A DNA stretch of 64,000 bases from NCBI GenBank assembly GCA_029194675.1, contig JARFXP010000002.1:744001-808000 (forward strand), given 5' to 3'. Made by a program: the position numbers and the translations under genes. Shown here one piece after another: positions 1 to 9,090 of this stretch (positions within the stretch are counted from its first letter, which is position 1; every line of letters starts with the position of its first letter). The stretch is from Nitrospira sp. (GTDB taxonomy: Bacteria; Nitrospirota; Nitrospiria; Nitrospirales; Nitrospiraceae). The notes beneath the pieces were generated by a model, which was not told where the DNA came from, did not search any database, and saw only the letters and a list, made by a program, of their open reading frames with translations.

Positions 1-2
1 GA

Positions 3-1259
3 CGTCTCGAGTTAGCCAGAAGGAATGGGAAAGACGCGGTTCAGGCCTTTCGCACGGTTTTGCATGATCAGCCGGGATCGGCGACGGTTCACTATCTCCT
101 TGGCCAGGCCTATCAGCTCACTGGAGAGACCAGCCTGGCGAAAGAGAGTTTTGAGCGAGCGGTGGCGTTGTATCCTGACCAGGTCGATGCCAAGCGATCT
201 CTTGCGGTACTGGAAAGCAAAATCGGCCGTTACCAACAGGCCCGTGCTCGACTTGACGACCTGCTGAAGCAACGTCCTAATGATATTGCTGCCCTCGATA
301 TGCTGATGACGCTCGACTTGGTAATGAAAAACTGGTCTGGAGCGGAACAGACGTTGAGGCGGATCCATCACGTAGCAGGCGAAAGTCATATGGCCTTGAT
401 GGCGGAAGGGCGACTGTATGAGGCGCAACGTCGTTTGAATGACGCGATGAATGCCTATGAACGCGCCACAGCTCTGGTTCCGAACGAGCCGGAGCCACTC
501 TTGTCCCTGGTGAAGCTTGAGGTGGCTCATGATCACAAGGTCCGAGCGCAAGCACGGTTGGAAACGCTCCTCGCGGCTCGTCCGGACCATCCATTCGGCC
601 ACGGATTGTTGGCAGAAGTCTTGTCCGTCTCCGGGGCGCATGAAGCGGCCGAGCTTCACTATCGTGAAGCTGCGCGACTGAACCCCAAATGGATGGCGCC
701 GTGGCTCAACTGGGCCACGTTGCTATTGTCCCGCAAAAAACCGGATATGGCCGTACAGGTTCTACACGAGGGGCTCAAGGCCAACCCCGATAGTGAGGAG
801 TTGCACATGCTCTTGGCCTCGGCGCACTCCGAGCAAGCACAGATAGATCTCGCTATGGCCGCATATGAGACCACCTTGCGGCTGAATCCTCGCAACGTGC
901 TGGCAGCGAATAATCTGGCCGTCTTGCTCGCGGACCACAAGGGTGATCCATCGAGTTTGCAAAGGGCCTTCGCGCTCAGTCGAGATTTTGAAAAGGAGGC
1001 GCCGCATCCTCTCTTTATCGATACCCTCGGCTGGGTGCGATTCAGAATGGGGCAACCGGAAGAGGCGATCCGGCTGATGAAAGACGCCGTCGCCAAATCA
1101 CCCGACATTTCTGTCCTGAATTATCATCTTGGAATGGCATTGTTTCAGTCCGGTAAACGCACCGAGGCCCGTACGTATCTTTTAAAGGCGCTGAAGAATT
1201 CCGATTCGTTCGAAGGACGGCGGGAGGCAGAGCAAGCCCTCGCGCAGATCAGAGGGTAG
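3..1259 (+). CDS. TPR-repeat protein of an EPS export locus (5' end outside window)
   Basis: The reading frame is open from the first bases of the window, so the start lies upstream and only the C-terminal part (about 418 codons) is visible. The protein is made almost entirely of tandem 34-residue tetratricopeptide-like repeats with A-A-L-Y-P-type helix ends, for example the segments around residues 20-60, 150-185 and 255-290. TPR arrays are protein-interaction scaffolds, and large TPR proteins of this kind accompany exosortase/PEP-CTERM-type polysaccharide loci. The stop is 9 bp before the SLBB export gene and all downstream genes run in the same direction, so an operon is likely. The exact role is inferred from context only. 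Confidence 0.8.
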   Translation, partial: RLELARRNGKDAVQAFRTVLHDQPGSATVHYLLGQAYQLTGETSLAKESFERAVALYPDQVDAKRSLAVLESKIGRYQQARARLDDLLKQRPNDIAALDMLMTLDLVMKNWSGAEQTLRRIHHVAGESHMALMAEGRLYEAQRRLNDAMNAYERATALVPNEPEPLLSLVKLEVAHDHKVRAQARLETLLAARPDHPFGHGLLAEVLSVSGAHEAAELHYREAARLNPKWMAPWLNWATLLLSRKKPDMAVQVLHEGLKANPDSEELHMLLASAHSEQAQIDLAMAAYETTLRLNPRNVLAANNLAVLLADHKGDPSSLQRAFALSRDFEKEAPHPLFIDTLGWVRFRMGQPEEAIRLMKDAVAKSPDISVLNYHLGMALFQSGKRTEARTYLLKALKNSDSFEGRREAEQALAQIRG

Positions 1260-1268
1260 GAAGAATTC

Positions 1269-1871
1269 ATGTCTCGATCAGTGCGATCAATGATGAAGGG
1301 GGTACTGATGGCCACGGCTGTCATGATAGTGGCGATGCCTGCTTATGCGGGTGATGCGATGACCGGCTGGCCGGTGGCGCAAGTCGAGCCAGGGTACCGC
1401 CTCGGCGCCGAGGATATCATGCTGGTATCGGTGTGGAAGGATGAACAGCTGACGCGAGAAGTCGTCGTCCGTCCGGACGGGATGTTTTCATTTCCCCTCG
1501 TCGGCGATATCCAGGCCGAGGGTCGAACAGTCGAGGACATTCGTGGCGACCTTGTGAAGCGGCTGACAAAGTATATTCCGAATGCCAATGTTTCGGTCGC
1601 GGTCACAAAAGTCATCAGTTACAAGGTGTACGTCGTCGGCCGAGTGAATAAGCCGGGTGAGTATTTGATCGGCCATTACACCGATGTGCTGCAGGCGCTC
1701 AGTCTTGCTGGTGGACTGACTCCGTTTGCCGCTGAGAACGATATCAAGGTCTTACGGCGGGTGAGGGGAGAACAACATGCCATTCCCTTTCGCTATGGAG
1801 ATGTTCGGAAAGGCAGGGATTTGGAGCAAAATATCATTCTGCAGCGCGGTGACGTCGTCATGGTCCCCTGA
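1269..1871 (+). CDS. Polysaccharide export protein, Wza-like, SLBB domain
   Basis: This 200-residue secreted protein begins with a cleavable signal peptide (hydrophobic core about residues 10-25, A-Y-A before the likely cleavage site). The mature part starts with the polysaccharide-export motif Y-R-L-G-A-E-D and continues with V-R-P-D-G and the P-L-V-G-D-I segment (about 40-110). An SLBB segment follows (V-Y-V-V-G-R-V-N-K-P-G, about 120-165). The family forms or gates the outer-membrane channel for exported polysaccharide. No lipobox cysteine is present, unlike Wza itself. It sits between the TPR protein and a beta-barrel protein in one transcriptional direction with gaps of about 10 bp. Confidence 0.88.
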   Translation: MSRSVRSMMKGVLMATAVMIVAMPAYAGDAMTGWPVAQVEPGYRLGAEDIMLVSVWKDEQLTREVVVRPDGMFSFPLVGDIQAEGRTVEDIRGDLVKRLTKYIPNANVSVAVTKVISYKVYVVGRVNKPGEYLIGHYTDVLQALSLAGGLTPFAAENDIKVLRRVRGEQHAIPFRYGDVRKGRDLEQNIILQRGDVVMVP

Positions 1872-1882
1872 CCGTCGCCCTC

Positions 1883-3094
1883 ATGCACCCGAGCCGCAAA
1901 TGGAGAGACCGGGGTTGGCATACCGTCTACGCTCTTTCCGTGGTGGTGATCGTTGCATTTGGGATGGCGCCGCGAAGCGAGGCTGCCGAATGGTCGCTCT
2001 CGCCATCAATCGGAGTCACAGGCGTTTATAACAGTAACTTGCTGCTGACCCCGCTGCCTCACTCTAAGAGTTACGGCTATTGGATTACGCCGGCAGCGGA
2101 GTTTGCGGGGAAAACCGAACGTCTGGAGGTAAGCAGCCGGCTCGCTGCGGATTTCGTGGGATACTTCGGTGGAGAGAACAGGCAGTTCGCAAATGCCTTC
2201 GCTCCTTTGTCGGTTCGATATCAGACCGAAAAGGATCTCATAGGTTTCACCGGTGGGTTTATCCGCGACAATACGCTGCTCGGTGAGTTACAGGAGACCG
2301 GGGTTGTCTTGCAGTTTACTCAGCGTAATCAATGGACTGCGAATCCTACGTGGACGAGACGGTTGACCGAAAAGCTGTCATTGCAATCGGGCATACGGTT
2401 TTCGGACACCACATATGAGGGCAACAGATTGGTTGACTACCGATTGGTGGGAGGTTCAGGAGGATTCCTGTATCAACTCTCGGAGCGGGATCAACTCCAG
2501 TTATCCGGATCGTACGTTGATTTCCACACGACCGATTCGCCATCTCCGTTTCAAGCCGATTTTCCAGGAATCAATATGAGCCTCACACATGCTTTTTCTG
2601 AATCACTCACAGGAACCGTGTATGGCGGTCCCCGATTTTTGTCTACGAGCTCGCAGTCACCGCTCGGCGACACCACGACTAGCAATACGGTGTGGCTGGC
2701 AGGGGCGAGTATCACGAAAAGATTTGAGAGAGCTTCACTGCAAGCCTCGTTATCTCGGGACCTTCTTCCAAGTGGGCTGGGATTACTCCTTGAGACCGAT
2801 CGAGGAGAAGTCTCCGCGTCATACGATGTCTCGGAGACGCTGGCCTGCTCCTTGACTGTCGTCGGAATCCTCACGTCGGGAACGACGAACGCGGTAATCG
2901 GGGGAGTCTATCCGGATAGCAGGTACGTCAGTGTCGCACCAAAACTCTCCTGGAAGTTTCTCGAATGGTGGCGGGCAGAGGTGTCATATATGTACCGATG
3001 GCGCGACACCGACACTGCCGTCGATTCAGCTCAATCCCATGCGACGACGTTCATGGTGACCTATTATCCACCAAAATTCTCATATTCCAACTGA
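1883..3094 (+). CDS. Outer-membrane beta-barrel protein of the EPS operon
   Basis: This 403-residue protein has an N-terminal signal sequence (hydrophobic stretch about 12-30 ending in S-E-A-A). The rest is rich in alternating polar and aromatic residues, with repeated R-Y-Q, Y-D-V-S-E and W-K-F-L-E-W-W type strands, which is typical of beta-barrels. No enzyme motif is visible. In exosortase-type EPS loci a beta-barrel protein of about this size commonly lies between the SLBB export gene and the chain-length regulator, as here. The stop is 4 bp from the next start, which suggests translational coupling. Assignment to outer membrane is by composition and context; the substrate is unknown. Confidence 0.75.
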   Translation: MHPSRKWRDRGWHTVYALSVVVIVAFGMAPRSEAAEWSLSPSIGVTGVYNSNLLLTPLPHSKSYGYWITPAAEFAGKTERLEVSSRLAADFVGYFGGENRQFANAFAPLSVRYQTEKDLIGFTGGFIRDNTLLGELQETGVVLQFTQRNQWTANPTWTRRLTEKLSLQSGIRFSDTTYEGNRLVDYRLVGGSGGFLYQLSERDQLQLSGSYVDFHTTDSPSPFQADFPGINMSLTHAFSESLTGTVYGGPRFLSTSSQSPLGDTTTSNTVWLAGASITKRFERASLQASLSRDLLPSGLGLLLETDRGEVSASYDVSETLACSLTVVGILTSGTTNAVIGGVYPDSRYVSVAPKLSWKFLEWWRAEVSYMYRWRDTDTAVDSAQSHATTFMVTYYPPKFSYSN

Positions 3095-3098
3095 GGCT

Positions 3099-4871
3099 AT
3101 GGCGCAGACACACGTTTCGCCACAGACATCCGGACCTGGCATGAGCTTGAAGGACTACATCGCGGCTTTTCATCGCCGTCGTAAGCTTATCCTCCTGACC
3201 GGTCTGGGACTCTTGGCGGCGTCCTTGACGCTGGCATTTCTCTGGCCTCCGACCTATAAGTCGACCGCGACCATATTGATCGAGGAGCAGGAGATTCCAT
3301 CAGACCTCGTACGATCGACGATTACAAGTTATGCCGATCAAAGGATTGAGACTATCAAACAACAGGTCATGAGCCGCACCACTCTCTGGAAAGTGGTCGA
3401 ACAGTTCGATCTCTACCACGATCAGCGGAAAAACAGTCCAGCCGAAGAAATTGTAAAACGCTTCGCCAAGGACGTCGAGGTGGAAGTGATCAGTGCCGAC
3501 GTCGTGGATAAACGCACACAACATGCGACCAAGGCGACCATTGCGTTTACGGTGGCCTATCAAAATCGTTCTCCTGAATTGGCTCAGAAAGTGGCGAACG
3601 AATTGACCAGCTTGTTCTTGGGGGAAAATTTGAAGAGCCGCGAACGCCAAGCTCAGGAAGCCACCTCGTTTCTTCAGCAGGAGGCGGAAAATCTTGCTCG
3701 GCACATCAGCAACATCGATGAAAAGATCGCCGCGTTTAAGCAGCGAGCCAATGGGGCGCTTCCGGAGTTGATGCCGTTGAATCAGCAGCTGATGAACCAA
3801 GCCGAGCGAGAATTGATGGACGTCGACCAGCAGGTCCGAAGCCTTGAAGAACGCAAAACCTATCTCGAAGGGGAATTGGCGACGATCAAACCGAATACGC
3901 CCATCTTATCCGTGACCGGCGAGCGCATTTTGGATTCAACCGAGCGCTTACGAGCACTCCGAGCCGAGCATGCCGGCGCCGCGGCCAATCTGTCGGCGGA
4001 TCATCCCGACATGATCAAGATGAAACAGGAGATCGATGCATTGCAAAAAGAGACCGGACAGGTCCCTGATGCGGAGGAAGCCTCGAAGCGACTCATCGAT
4101 GCGCGCGCGGCATTGGCCGCCGACTTAGAACGGTTGGGAAACGAGCATCCGGACGTCCTGCAGACCCGGAGAAAAATCTCCGCTCTTGAGCTGGATGTCC
4201 ATCGCCTCAGCGTCGTTCGGAACAAGGTGATCAATCAGCGTCCGGAAAACCCCGCATACATCAATCTCCAGGCTCAGTTGAATTCCGCAACATTCTCGTT
4301 GGAAGCATTGCGAAAAACCCGTCTGGACATCAAGCGTCGGCTGCAAGAGTATGCGACACGGCTGGAAAAGGGGCCGGAGCTTGAACCGGAGTATCTTGTT
4401 CTGACCAGGGATCGAGATACATCCGGACAAAAATATCAGGACATTCGATCAAGGTTGTTGGAGGCGAAGGTGGCCGAAGGTTTGGAAGTCCAACGGAAGG
4501 GCGAGCGCTTTTCCCTCATTGATCCACCGAGTCTTCCTGAAAAGCCTTATAAGCCGAACCGTTTGGCCATCGTACTACTCGGTTTCATTCTTGCCGTCGG
4601 TGGGGGAGCCGGCCTGGGAGCTGCAGCCGAGTCGCTCGACCATTCGATTAGGACGCCCGATCAACTGGCCGCCCTGACGCAGCATTTTCCCTTGGCGGTG
4701 ATTCCTTTTATGCCGAACGAAGCAGATGTGTCCCACGCGAAATTGCGACGGCGAATCGTTCAAAGTGCGGGGATCGGCGCATTTGGAACGGTCCTTTTGC
4801 TACTTCATGTATTTGTAGTCCCTTTGGATGTGCTGTGGTTTGCCACGCTGAGACGGTTGGGCATGGAGTAA
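3099..4871 (+). CDS. Chain-length determinant / polysaccharide co-polymerase (Wzz/GumC type)
   Basis: This 590-residue inner-membrane protein starts with a Wzz domain: a cytoplasmic N-terminus (L-K-D-Y-I-A-A-F-H-R-R-R), a first membrane helix at about 32-50, and the following Y-K-S-T-A-T-I-L-I-E motif. A long periplasmic coiled-coil region (about 190-450) follows. It carries the P-x-x-P-x-x-P-x-x-P-type segment L-P-E-K-P-Y-K-P-N before a second membrane helix (about 488-510). An extra hydrophobic stretch lies near the C-terminus (about 557-578). Such proteins set polysaccharide chain length and recruit the tyrosine kinase encoded next. The kinase is a separate protein here, unlike Wzc. Spacing to the next start is 14 bp. 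Confidence 0.88.
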   Translation: MAQTHVSPQTSGPGMSLKDYIAAFHRRRKLILLTGLGLLAASLTLAFLWPPTYKSTATILIEEQEIPSDLVRSTITSYADQRIETIKQQVMSRTTLWKVVEQFDLYHDQRKNSPAEEIVKRFAKDVEVEVISADVVDKRTQHATKATIAFTVAYQNRSPELAQKVANELTSLFLGENLKSRERQAQEATSFLQQEAENLARHISNIDEKIAAFKQRANGALPELMPLNQQLMNQAERELMDVDQQVRSLEERKTYLEGELATIKPNTPILSVTGERILDSTERLRALRAEHAGAAANLSADHPDMIKMKQEIDALQKETGQVPDAEEASKRLIDARAALAADLERLGNEHPDVLQTRRKISALELDVHRLSVVRNKVINQRPENPAYINLQAQLNSATFSLEALRKTRLDIKRRLQEYATRLEKGPELEPEYLVLTRDRDTSGQKYQDIRSRLLEAKVAEGLEVQRKGERFSLIDPPSLPEKPYKPNRLAIVLLGFILAVGGGAGLGAAAESLDHSIRTPDQLAALTQHFPLAVIPFMPNEADVSHAKLRRRIVQSAGIGAFGTVLLLLHVFVVPLDVLWFATLRRLGME

Positions 4872-4885
4872 GCAGAAAGGTAGCC

Positions 4886-5713
4886 ATGGATCGTATTCGT
4901 ACCGCGCTTGAGCTATATAAAGGTTTCAAAGGCTCCTCGTCTGACGGGGAGAGCCCGAAGCGGGCTGCCAGGCAATCGGTGCCGCCGCCGATCACCTATA
5001 CACGAACCAGATCGCTGAGCATTCCGCATGCTGTGCTACACGGGCATCGAGTCATGGCGGCTCATCGCAAAGGACCGTTCGTCGATGCGTACAAAATTCT
5101 CCGAACACAGGTCACGCAGCGATTGCGAGAGAACGGATGGAATGTGGTGGGAGTGACGAGCCCAGGTTACGGCGAGGGTAAGACGCTGACTGCCGTCAAT
5201 TTGGCCGTGAGTCTAGCCATGGAAACAACCCAGACAGTGCTTCTCGTCGATTCGGATCTGCAGGATCCCACAGTGCATCGGGTATTCGGCTTGAAAGACT
5301 GTCTTGGTCTCGCCGACTATTTGCTGGATGATCAGTCTGTCGAAGATCTGCTTCTTCACCCCGGTATCGGGCGGTTCGTCTTGCTGCCGGGAGGGCGGGC
5401 GATCTCAAACTCCACCGAGATTTTGACCTCGCCTAAAATGGTGGCCCTCGTGGAGGAGTTGAAGCATCGGTATCCCTCTCGAGTCGTTATATTTGATCTC
5501 CCTCCATTGCTCCATACAGCGGATGTCTTGGCCTTTTCCCCCTACACAGATGCCCTTCTTATGGTGGTTGAGGAGGGAAAGACGACGGGTGAAGAGCTGC
5601 AGCGGGCTCTGGCACTGGTCAAGAATTCGCGTCCTGTTCTGGGAACGGTGTTGAACAAGGCCGGTCGATCCTCTCTGACCCTTGCGGAGATGAGGACTAT
5701 GTTGGCCACATAG
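4886..5713 (+). CDS. CpsD/CapB-family tyrosine autokinase (BY-kinase) of EPS export
   Basis: The ATG at 4886 is preferred over an upstream in-frame ATG because an AGAAAGG Shine-Dalgarno lies just before it and it avoids overlap with the Wzz gene. The 275-residue protein has the P-loop G-Y-G-E-G-K-T (about 94-100), Walker A' L-L-V-D-S-D-L-Q-D-P and a Walker B-like V-V-I-F-D-L-P-P. It also has the R-T-Q-V-type N-terminal interaction segment. These mark the MinD-like fold of bacterial tyrosine kinases that partner with Wzz proteins. The C-terminus ends in E-M-R-T-M-L-A-T and lacks the tyrosine cluster that most BY-kinases autophosphorylate, so its regulation may differ. Confidence 0.85.
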   Translation: MDRIRTALELYKGFKGSSSDGESPKRAARQSVPPPITYTRTRSLSIPHAVLHGHRVMAAHRKGPFVDAYKILRTQVTQRLRENGWNVVGVTSPGYGEGKTLTAVNLAVSLAMETTQTVLLVDSDLQDPTVHRVFGLKDCLGLADYLLDDQSVEDLLLHPGIGRFVLLPGGRAISNSTEILTSPKMVALVEELKHRYPSRVVIFDLPPLLHTADVLAFSPYTDALLMVVEEGKTTGEELQRALALVKNSRPVLGTVLNKAGRSSLTLAEMRTMLAT

Positions 5714-5744
5714 ATCTGGATGTCGGTCATCGAGCGGCGTAATC

Positions 5745-7151
5745 ATGTACGAAGCATTCTACCGATTCAAAGCTAAACCATTCTCGCTCTTGCCGGACAG
5801 CGGCTTTCTCTATCCCGGCTCGGAGCACCAAGCTGCCTACAGCCTCCTGGAGTACGGCATTCTGAGTCAGGCACCGTTTATGGTGCTCACGGGCGATCCC
5901 GGCATGGGGAAGACATCCCTTCTCCAAAAGCTCATCGCGGAACATGGAAACAAGCATAAAATTGGGCTGGTCACCAATGCCCGTTACGATATCGAGCAGC
6001 TTTTACCGTGGATTCTGTTGGCTCTTGGATTAAGCACCAAGCGACTTGACCCGATCGAAGCCTACCATATCTTTTCAGAGTTTCTGTTGCAGGAGTCGAA
6101 ACGTTTACGACGGGTCATTCTCATCGTTGATGAAGCCCAAAGTCTGGGCGTGGAGCTGCTCGAAGAACTACGGCTGTTGTCCAACATGAACGACGGCAAG
6201 AGCTTTAAGCTGCAGATCATCCTTTCAGGCCAATCCGATCTCCATACGTTGCTCCGGCGTTTCGATATGACTCAATTCGCACAGCGGATCGTCGTCGACT
6301 ATCATCTGAAACCGCTCTCCGACATCGATACCGCCAACTGTATCCGCCATCGAATACAGGTCGCTGGTGGACATCCAGCCCTCTTTACGGACAAAGCTTG
6401 TGCATTGGTGCATCGACTGAGTCAAGGGAACCCGCGACTGATCAATCAAGTGTCAGATATCGCCTTGACCTACGGGTATGCCGAACAAGCACGAATCATT
6501 ACTTCCAAGTTGGTGGCCCAAGCAGCCCTTGATCGGAGCAAGGGAGGAATCCTTCCCTTGGCTGCGAAAGAGGAGTTGGCCGGACTTGCTGCGGCGCCGG
6601 AAGCTCCCTCGGAAATGGATGATCCGATTTCGAGCGCAGGGCAGACCACCGTGTCCGTGGAATCGGCCGACGACCATCTGATGACTTCTCCAGACGAGGA
6701 CTATACGCGAGCGATGGTGCTGGAAGAGGAAGGGCGATTGAAAGAGGCAGTGGAGTTGTTTCATTCAGCGGCCAGAGACAAATCGATGTGGTTCAAGGCC
6801 TATTCGCACATCGGATTCTGTTACGTCAAGATGAACGAGCATCATGCCGCGATACAGGCGTTTCGCACTGCCTTGGAGGATCCCACGGCCCAGCAGCAAG
6901 ATGTCTTTGAGGTGCTCTATGTATTGGGGCGCAGTCTCGAAACCATCGGGAGGGTCGACCAGGCGCTGGAGGTCTATCATCGCGTCAACCATGTAACCCC
7001 AACATTTAGAGATGTCGCCAATCGGTTACGAGAGTTGGAGCGGACGCCGAAGCAATCGAGTCACATGGGGAAATCAGTCAACGAAAAGCACGCTTGGTTC
7101 GGTAGCGTCGTGGATAATGTCCACCGCTTTCTCATCGGCAGTCAGAAGTAG
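5745..7151 (+). CDS. ExeA-like AAA ATPase with C-terminal TPR repeats
   Basis: The 468-residue protein opens with M-Y-E-A-F-Y-R-F-K-A-K-P-F, the typical start of ExeA/GspA-like ATPases of EPS/exosortase loci. Walker A is G-D-P-G-M-G-K-T (50-57) and Walker B is V-I-L-I-V-D-E-A-Q (about 124-132). A winged-helix-like segment with G-N-P-R-L-I-N (about 230) completes the AAA core. After a linker (about 270-320) the C-terminal third carries TPR-like repeats that closely resemble the next gene. The family is thought to couple ATP hydrolysis to envelope assembly; its precise function here is inferred from context. The start is supported by frame and family consensus. Confidence 0.85.
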   Translation: MYEAFYRFKAKPFSLLPDSGFLYPGSEHQAAYSLLEYGILSQAPFMVLTGDPGMGKTSLLQKLIAEHGNKHKIGLVTNARYDIEQLLPWILLALGLSTKRLDPIEAYHIFSEFLLQESKRLRRVILIVDEAQSLGVELLEELRLLSNMNDGKSFKLQIILSGQSDLHTLLRRFDMTQFAQRIVVDYHLKPLSDIDTANCIRHRIQVAGGHPALFTDKACALVHRLSQGNPRLINQVSDIALTYGYAEQARIITSKLVAQAALDRSKGGILPLAAKEELAGLAAAPEAPSEMDDPISSAGQTTVSVESADDHLMTSPDEDYTRAMVLEEEGRLKEAVELFHSAARDKSMWFKAYSHIGFCYVKMNEHHAAIQAFRTALEDPTAQQQDVFEVLYVLGRSLETIGRVDQALEVYHRVNHVTPTFRDVANRLRELERTPKQSSHMGKSVNEKHAWFGSVVDNVHRFLIGSQK

Positions 7152-7169
7152 GAGGATTACAGGCGAATC

Positions 7170-7598
7170 GTGTCGGATTCGATCAAGAACCTGTCCGACC
7201 TTGAAGTGAGATCTGCGGAACGCTATGAACGGGGGCTCGCGCTGAAAAAAGCCGGGCTGCACAAGGCCGCGATCGAGCAGTTAGAAATGGCTGCTGGCGA
7301 TCCACTATTGGCCGTGAAAGCGTACGCCCAGATCGGCCTCTGCCATAAATTGTCCGGCCGTTATGAGGAAGCCGTCCCGGCCTTTCAGAAAGCCCTCAAA
7401 GCCAAACCGGCGTCGCCGAATGAAACCGTTCAGATTCTCTATGTCCTAGGGCGCACGCTGGAATCATTGGGTCGCGTGGCGGAAACGTTGGAAGCCTATC
7501 GCTGGATTAGGCGGGAGGATGCGGCCTATCGGGATGTCGCTGAACGTATTGAGCGGCTGAGCTCCCGCCGCCCGACAGTAGCCACGAAAAAAAGCTAG
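7170..7598 (+). CDS. Small TPR protein, paralogous to the C-terminus of the preceding ATPase
   Basis: This 142-residue protein uses a GTG start with a GGAGG motif about 14 bp upstream, a rather long spacing. It has three TPR-like repeats. Its order of motifs (E-R-G-L-A-L-K-K-A-G, Q-I-G-L-C, L-Y-V-L-G-R-T-L-E-S-L-G-R-V, Y-R-D-V-A-E-R-I) matches the last 140 residues of the upstream ATPase motif by motif (H-I-G-F-C, L-Y-V-L-G-R-S-L-E-T-I-G-R-V, F-R-D-V-A-N-R-L). It therefore looks like a tandem partial duplication. It is the last gene of the EPS operon visible before an insertion-sequence nest. No exosortase gene is seen next to it. Confidence 0.75.
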   Translation: MSDSIKNLSDLEVRSAERYERGLALKKAGLHKAAIEQLEMAAGDPLLAVKAYAQIGLCHKLSGRYEEAVPAFQKALKAKPASPNETVQILYVLGRTLESLGRVAETLEAYRWIRREDAAYRDVAERIERLSSRRPTVATKKS

Positions 7599-7686
7599 GG
7601 CGAGACAGCGGTGACGCGGGCAGGGAAGAGGCTCGCAATTCGTAATCGAAGCCTCGGCGCCGCGAGCAGAGTAGTCCTCGGCCACT

Positions 7687-7703
7687 GAGTTAGTTACCCA
7701 CCC
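7687..7703. repeat. Left target-site duplication of the IS1202-type element
   Basis: The 17-bp sequence GAGTTAGTTACCCACCC is present here and again, identical, at 10397-10413, directly abutting the two ends of the element. Such a long direct repeat fits the long target duplications known for the IS1202/ISNCY group. Confidence 0.85.
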
Positions 7704-7856
7704 TGTAATCCCAAAATGATAATGTCCGGTTTCACCAAAGTAGAAATGTCCTCTTCGTTGATAGACTGCCCGTTCTTCAAAGGAGGACGGGATGGTGGGA
7801 GAGGACAGGGTGATGATGACCTGGGTTGTCAATAGTGGACGCCATGAATTGCCGCC

Positions 7857-8717
7857 TCACGCCGCCAGCTGTTGACGAGCCCACTGCTGGGCAAACACCG
7901 CGGGCGAGCAATTTCCCAGCCTGGAATGCCGACGCTGACGGTTATAGAAGAGCTCGATGTACTCCGTGATCTCTCGCCGAGCCTGCTCCCGTGTTTCATA
8001 CCGCCGGTGGTGCACCAGCTCATTCTTGAGCGTTCCCCAGAAACTCTCCATCGGCGCGTTATCATAGCAGTTGCCCTTCCGACTCATAGACGGGGTCAGG
8101 CCGAACTGCCGCAATTGCGCTTGATAGTCCTGGGCACAATATTGAGAGCCGCGATCAGAATGATGAATGAGCCCCGGGGCCGGGCGCTTGGTGTCGAGAG
8201 CGTTCCTGAGCGCCCCCTGCACCAAGTCCGTCGTCATCCGCGCCCCCCTCGCATGCCCAACCACCTCACATGTATACAGATCTTTGATCCCCGCCAGATA
8301 CAACCACCCTTCTGCGGTGGGGATATACGTGATGTCGGTGACCCAGGTCTCGTTCGGGCGCGTGGCGACAAACGTTTGGGCCAAGACATTCTCCGCCACC
8401 GGCAGCGAGTGCTTTGAATCCGTCGTGGTCGTGAACCAGCGCACCTGTTTGCAACGTAGTCTCAGTTTCTTGCGTAGCCGTTTGATGCGTCCGACCCCAG
8501 CGGGGAACCCATCCTCACGCAATTCCGCTTGGAGACGTTCCGGCCCATAGGTCTGCCGGGTGCGCACATGCGCGGCCTGGATCGCCACTTCTAGGCGCGC
8601 GTTCTCCTGAGCGCGCTTCGAGGGACGGCGCGTGCGCCAGGCATAGTACCCACTTCGGGACACCTCCAGCACCCGACACAACACACTCAGGGGATACTGG
8701 GGCCGCAGCGTCCTCAT
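7857..8717 (-). CDS. IS3-family transposase OrfB (DDE integrase domain), copy 1
   Basis: This frame encodes the catalytic part of the transposase (about 286 residues from the M-R-T-L-R-P start). It has an HTH_21-like N-terminal region (Y-A-W-R-T-R-R-P-S) and then a retroviral-integrase fold. The DDE residues are visible as W-V-T-D-I-T-Y, H-S-D-R-G-S-Q-Y and P-M-E-S-F-W-G-T-L-K-N-E. Members of the family make the active OrfAB fusion by -1 frameshifting; the run of seven A then G inside the end of orfA is the likely site, so the frame is open upstream of this start and overlaps orfA. The gene is intact in this copy, in contrast to copy 2. Confidence 0.9.
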   Translation of the reverse strand: MRTLRPQYPLSVLCRVLEVSRSGYYAWRTRRPSKRAQENARLEVAIQAAHVRTRQTYGPERLQAELREDGFPAGVGRIKRLRKKLRLRCKQVRWFTTTTDSKHSLPVAENVLAQTFVATRPNETWVTDITYIPTAEGWLYLAGIKDLYTCEVVGHARGARMTTDLVQGALRNALDTKRPAPGLIHHSDRGSQYCAQDYQAQLRQFGLTPSMSRKGNCYDNAPMESFWGTLKNELVHHRRYETREQARREITEYIELFYNRQRRHSRLGNCSPAVFAQQWARQQLAA

Positions 8718-9031
8718 GAGCGCGTACCGGGCAGCTGCGCCTTGGCAAAGTACGCGGTGGCTTTTTTTAAGATGTCGCGCTCCATCCGCGCCTCGGCCAG
8801 GTCGCGCTTCAGCCGAGAGACCTCGGCCTCCAGCTCTGTCACGGGCCGTCGGCTCTCCCCCAGCGTCGCGAGCTGACCGCGCCGGGCTCGACACACCCAG
8901 TTCTCGAGCGTCTTGCCCGACATGGCCAGGCGTCTTGCTACCTCTGGAATCGTCAACTTCTGTTCCAGGACCAGCTGCACCGCTTGCTCACGGAACTCCT
9001 TCGTATACTGCTGTCGCGGAACTCGTTCCAT
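8714..9031 (-). CDS. IS3-family transposase OrfA (HTH), copy 1
   Basis: The 105-residue protein has a helix-turn-helix of the IS3/IS911 type (Y-T-K-E-F-R-E-Q-A-V-Q-L-V, then V-A-R-R-L-A-M-S-G-K-T-L-E-N-W). A leucine-zipper-like coil follows (E-L-E-A-E-V-S-R-L-K-R-D-L). It recognises the element ends and dimerises with OrfAB. The codons for D-I-L-K-K-A overlie the A7G slippery run used for frameshifting into orfB. A GAGG-like ribosome site precedes the ATG. The sequence is the same as in copy 2. Confidence 0.9.
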   Translation of the reverse strand: MERVPRQQYTKEFREQAVQLVLEQKLTIPEVARRLAMSGKTLENWVCRARRGQLATLGESRRPVTELEAEVSRLKRDLAEARMERDILKKATAYFAKAQLPGTRS

Positions 9032-9090
9032 CTCACACCTCCAGACCTCAGATCATAGGTTGAAGGCGTCCACTTTTTCGAGCCTAGCAC

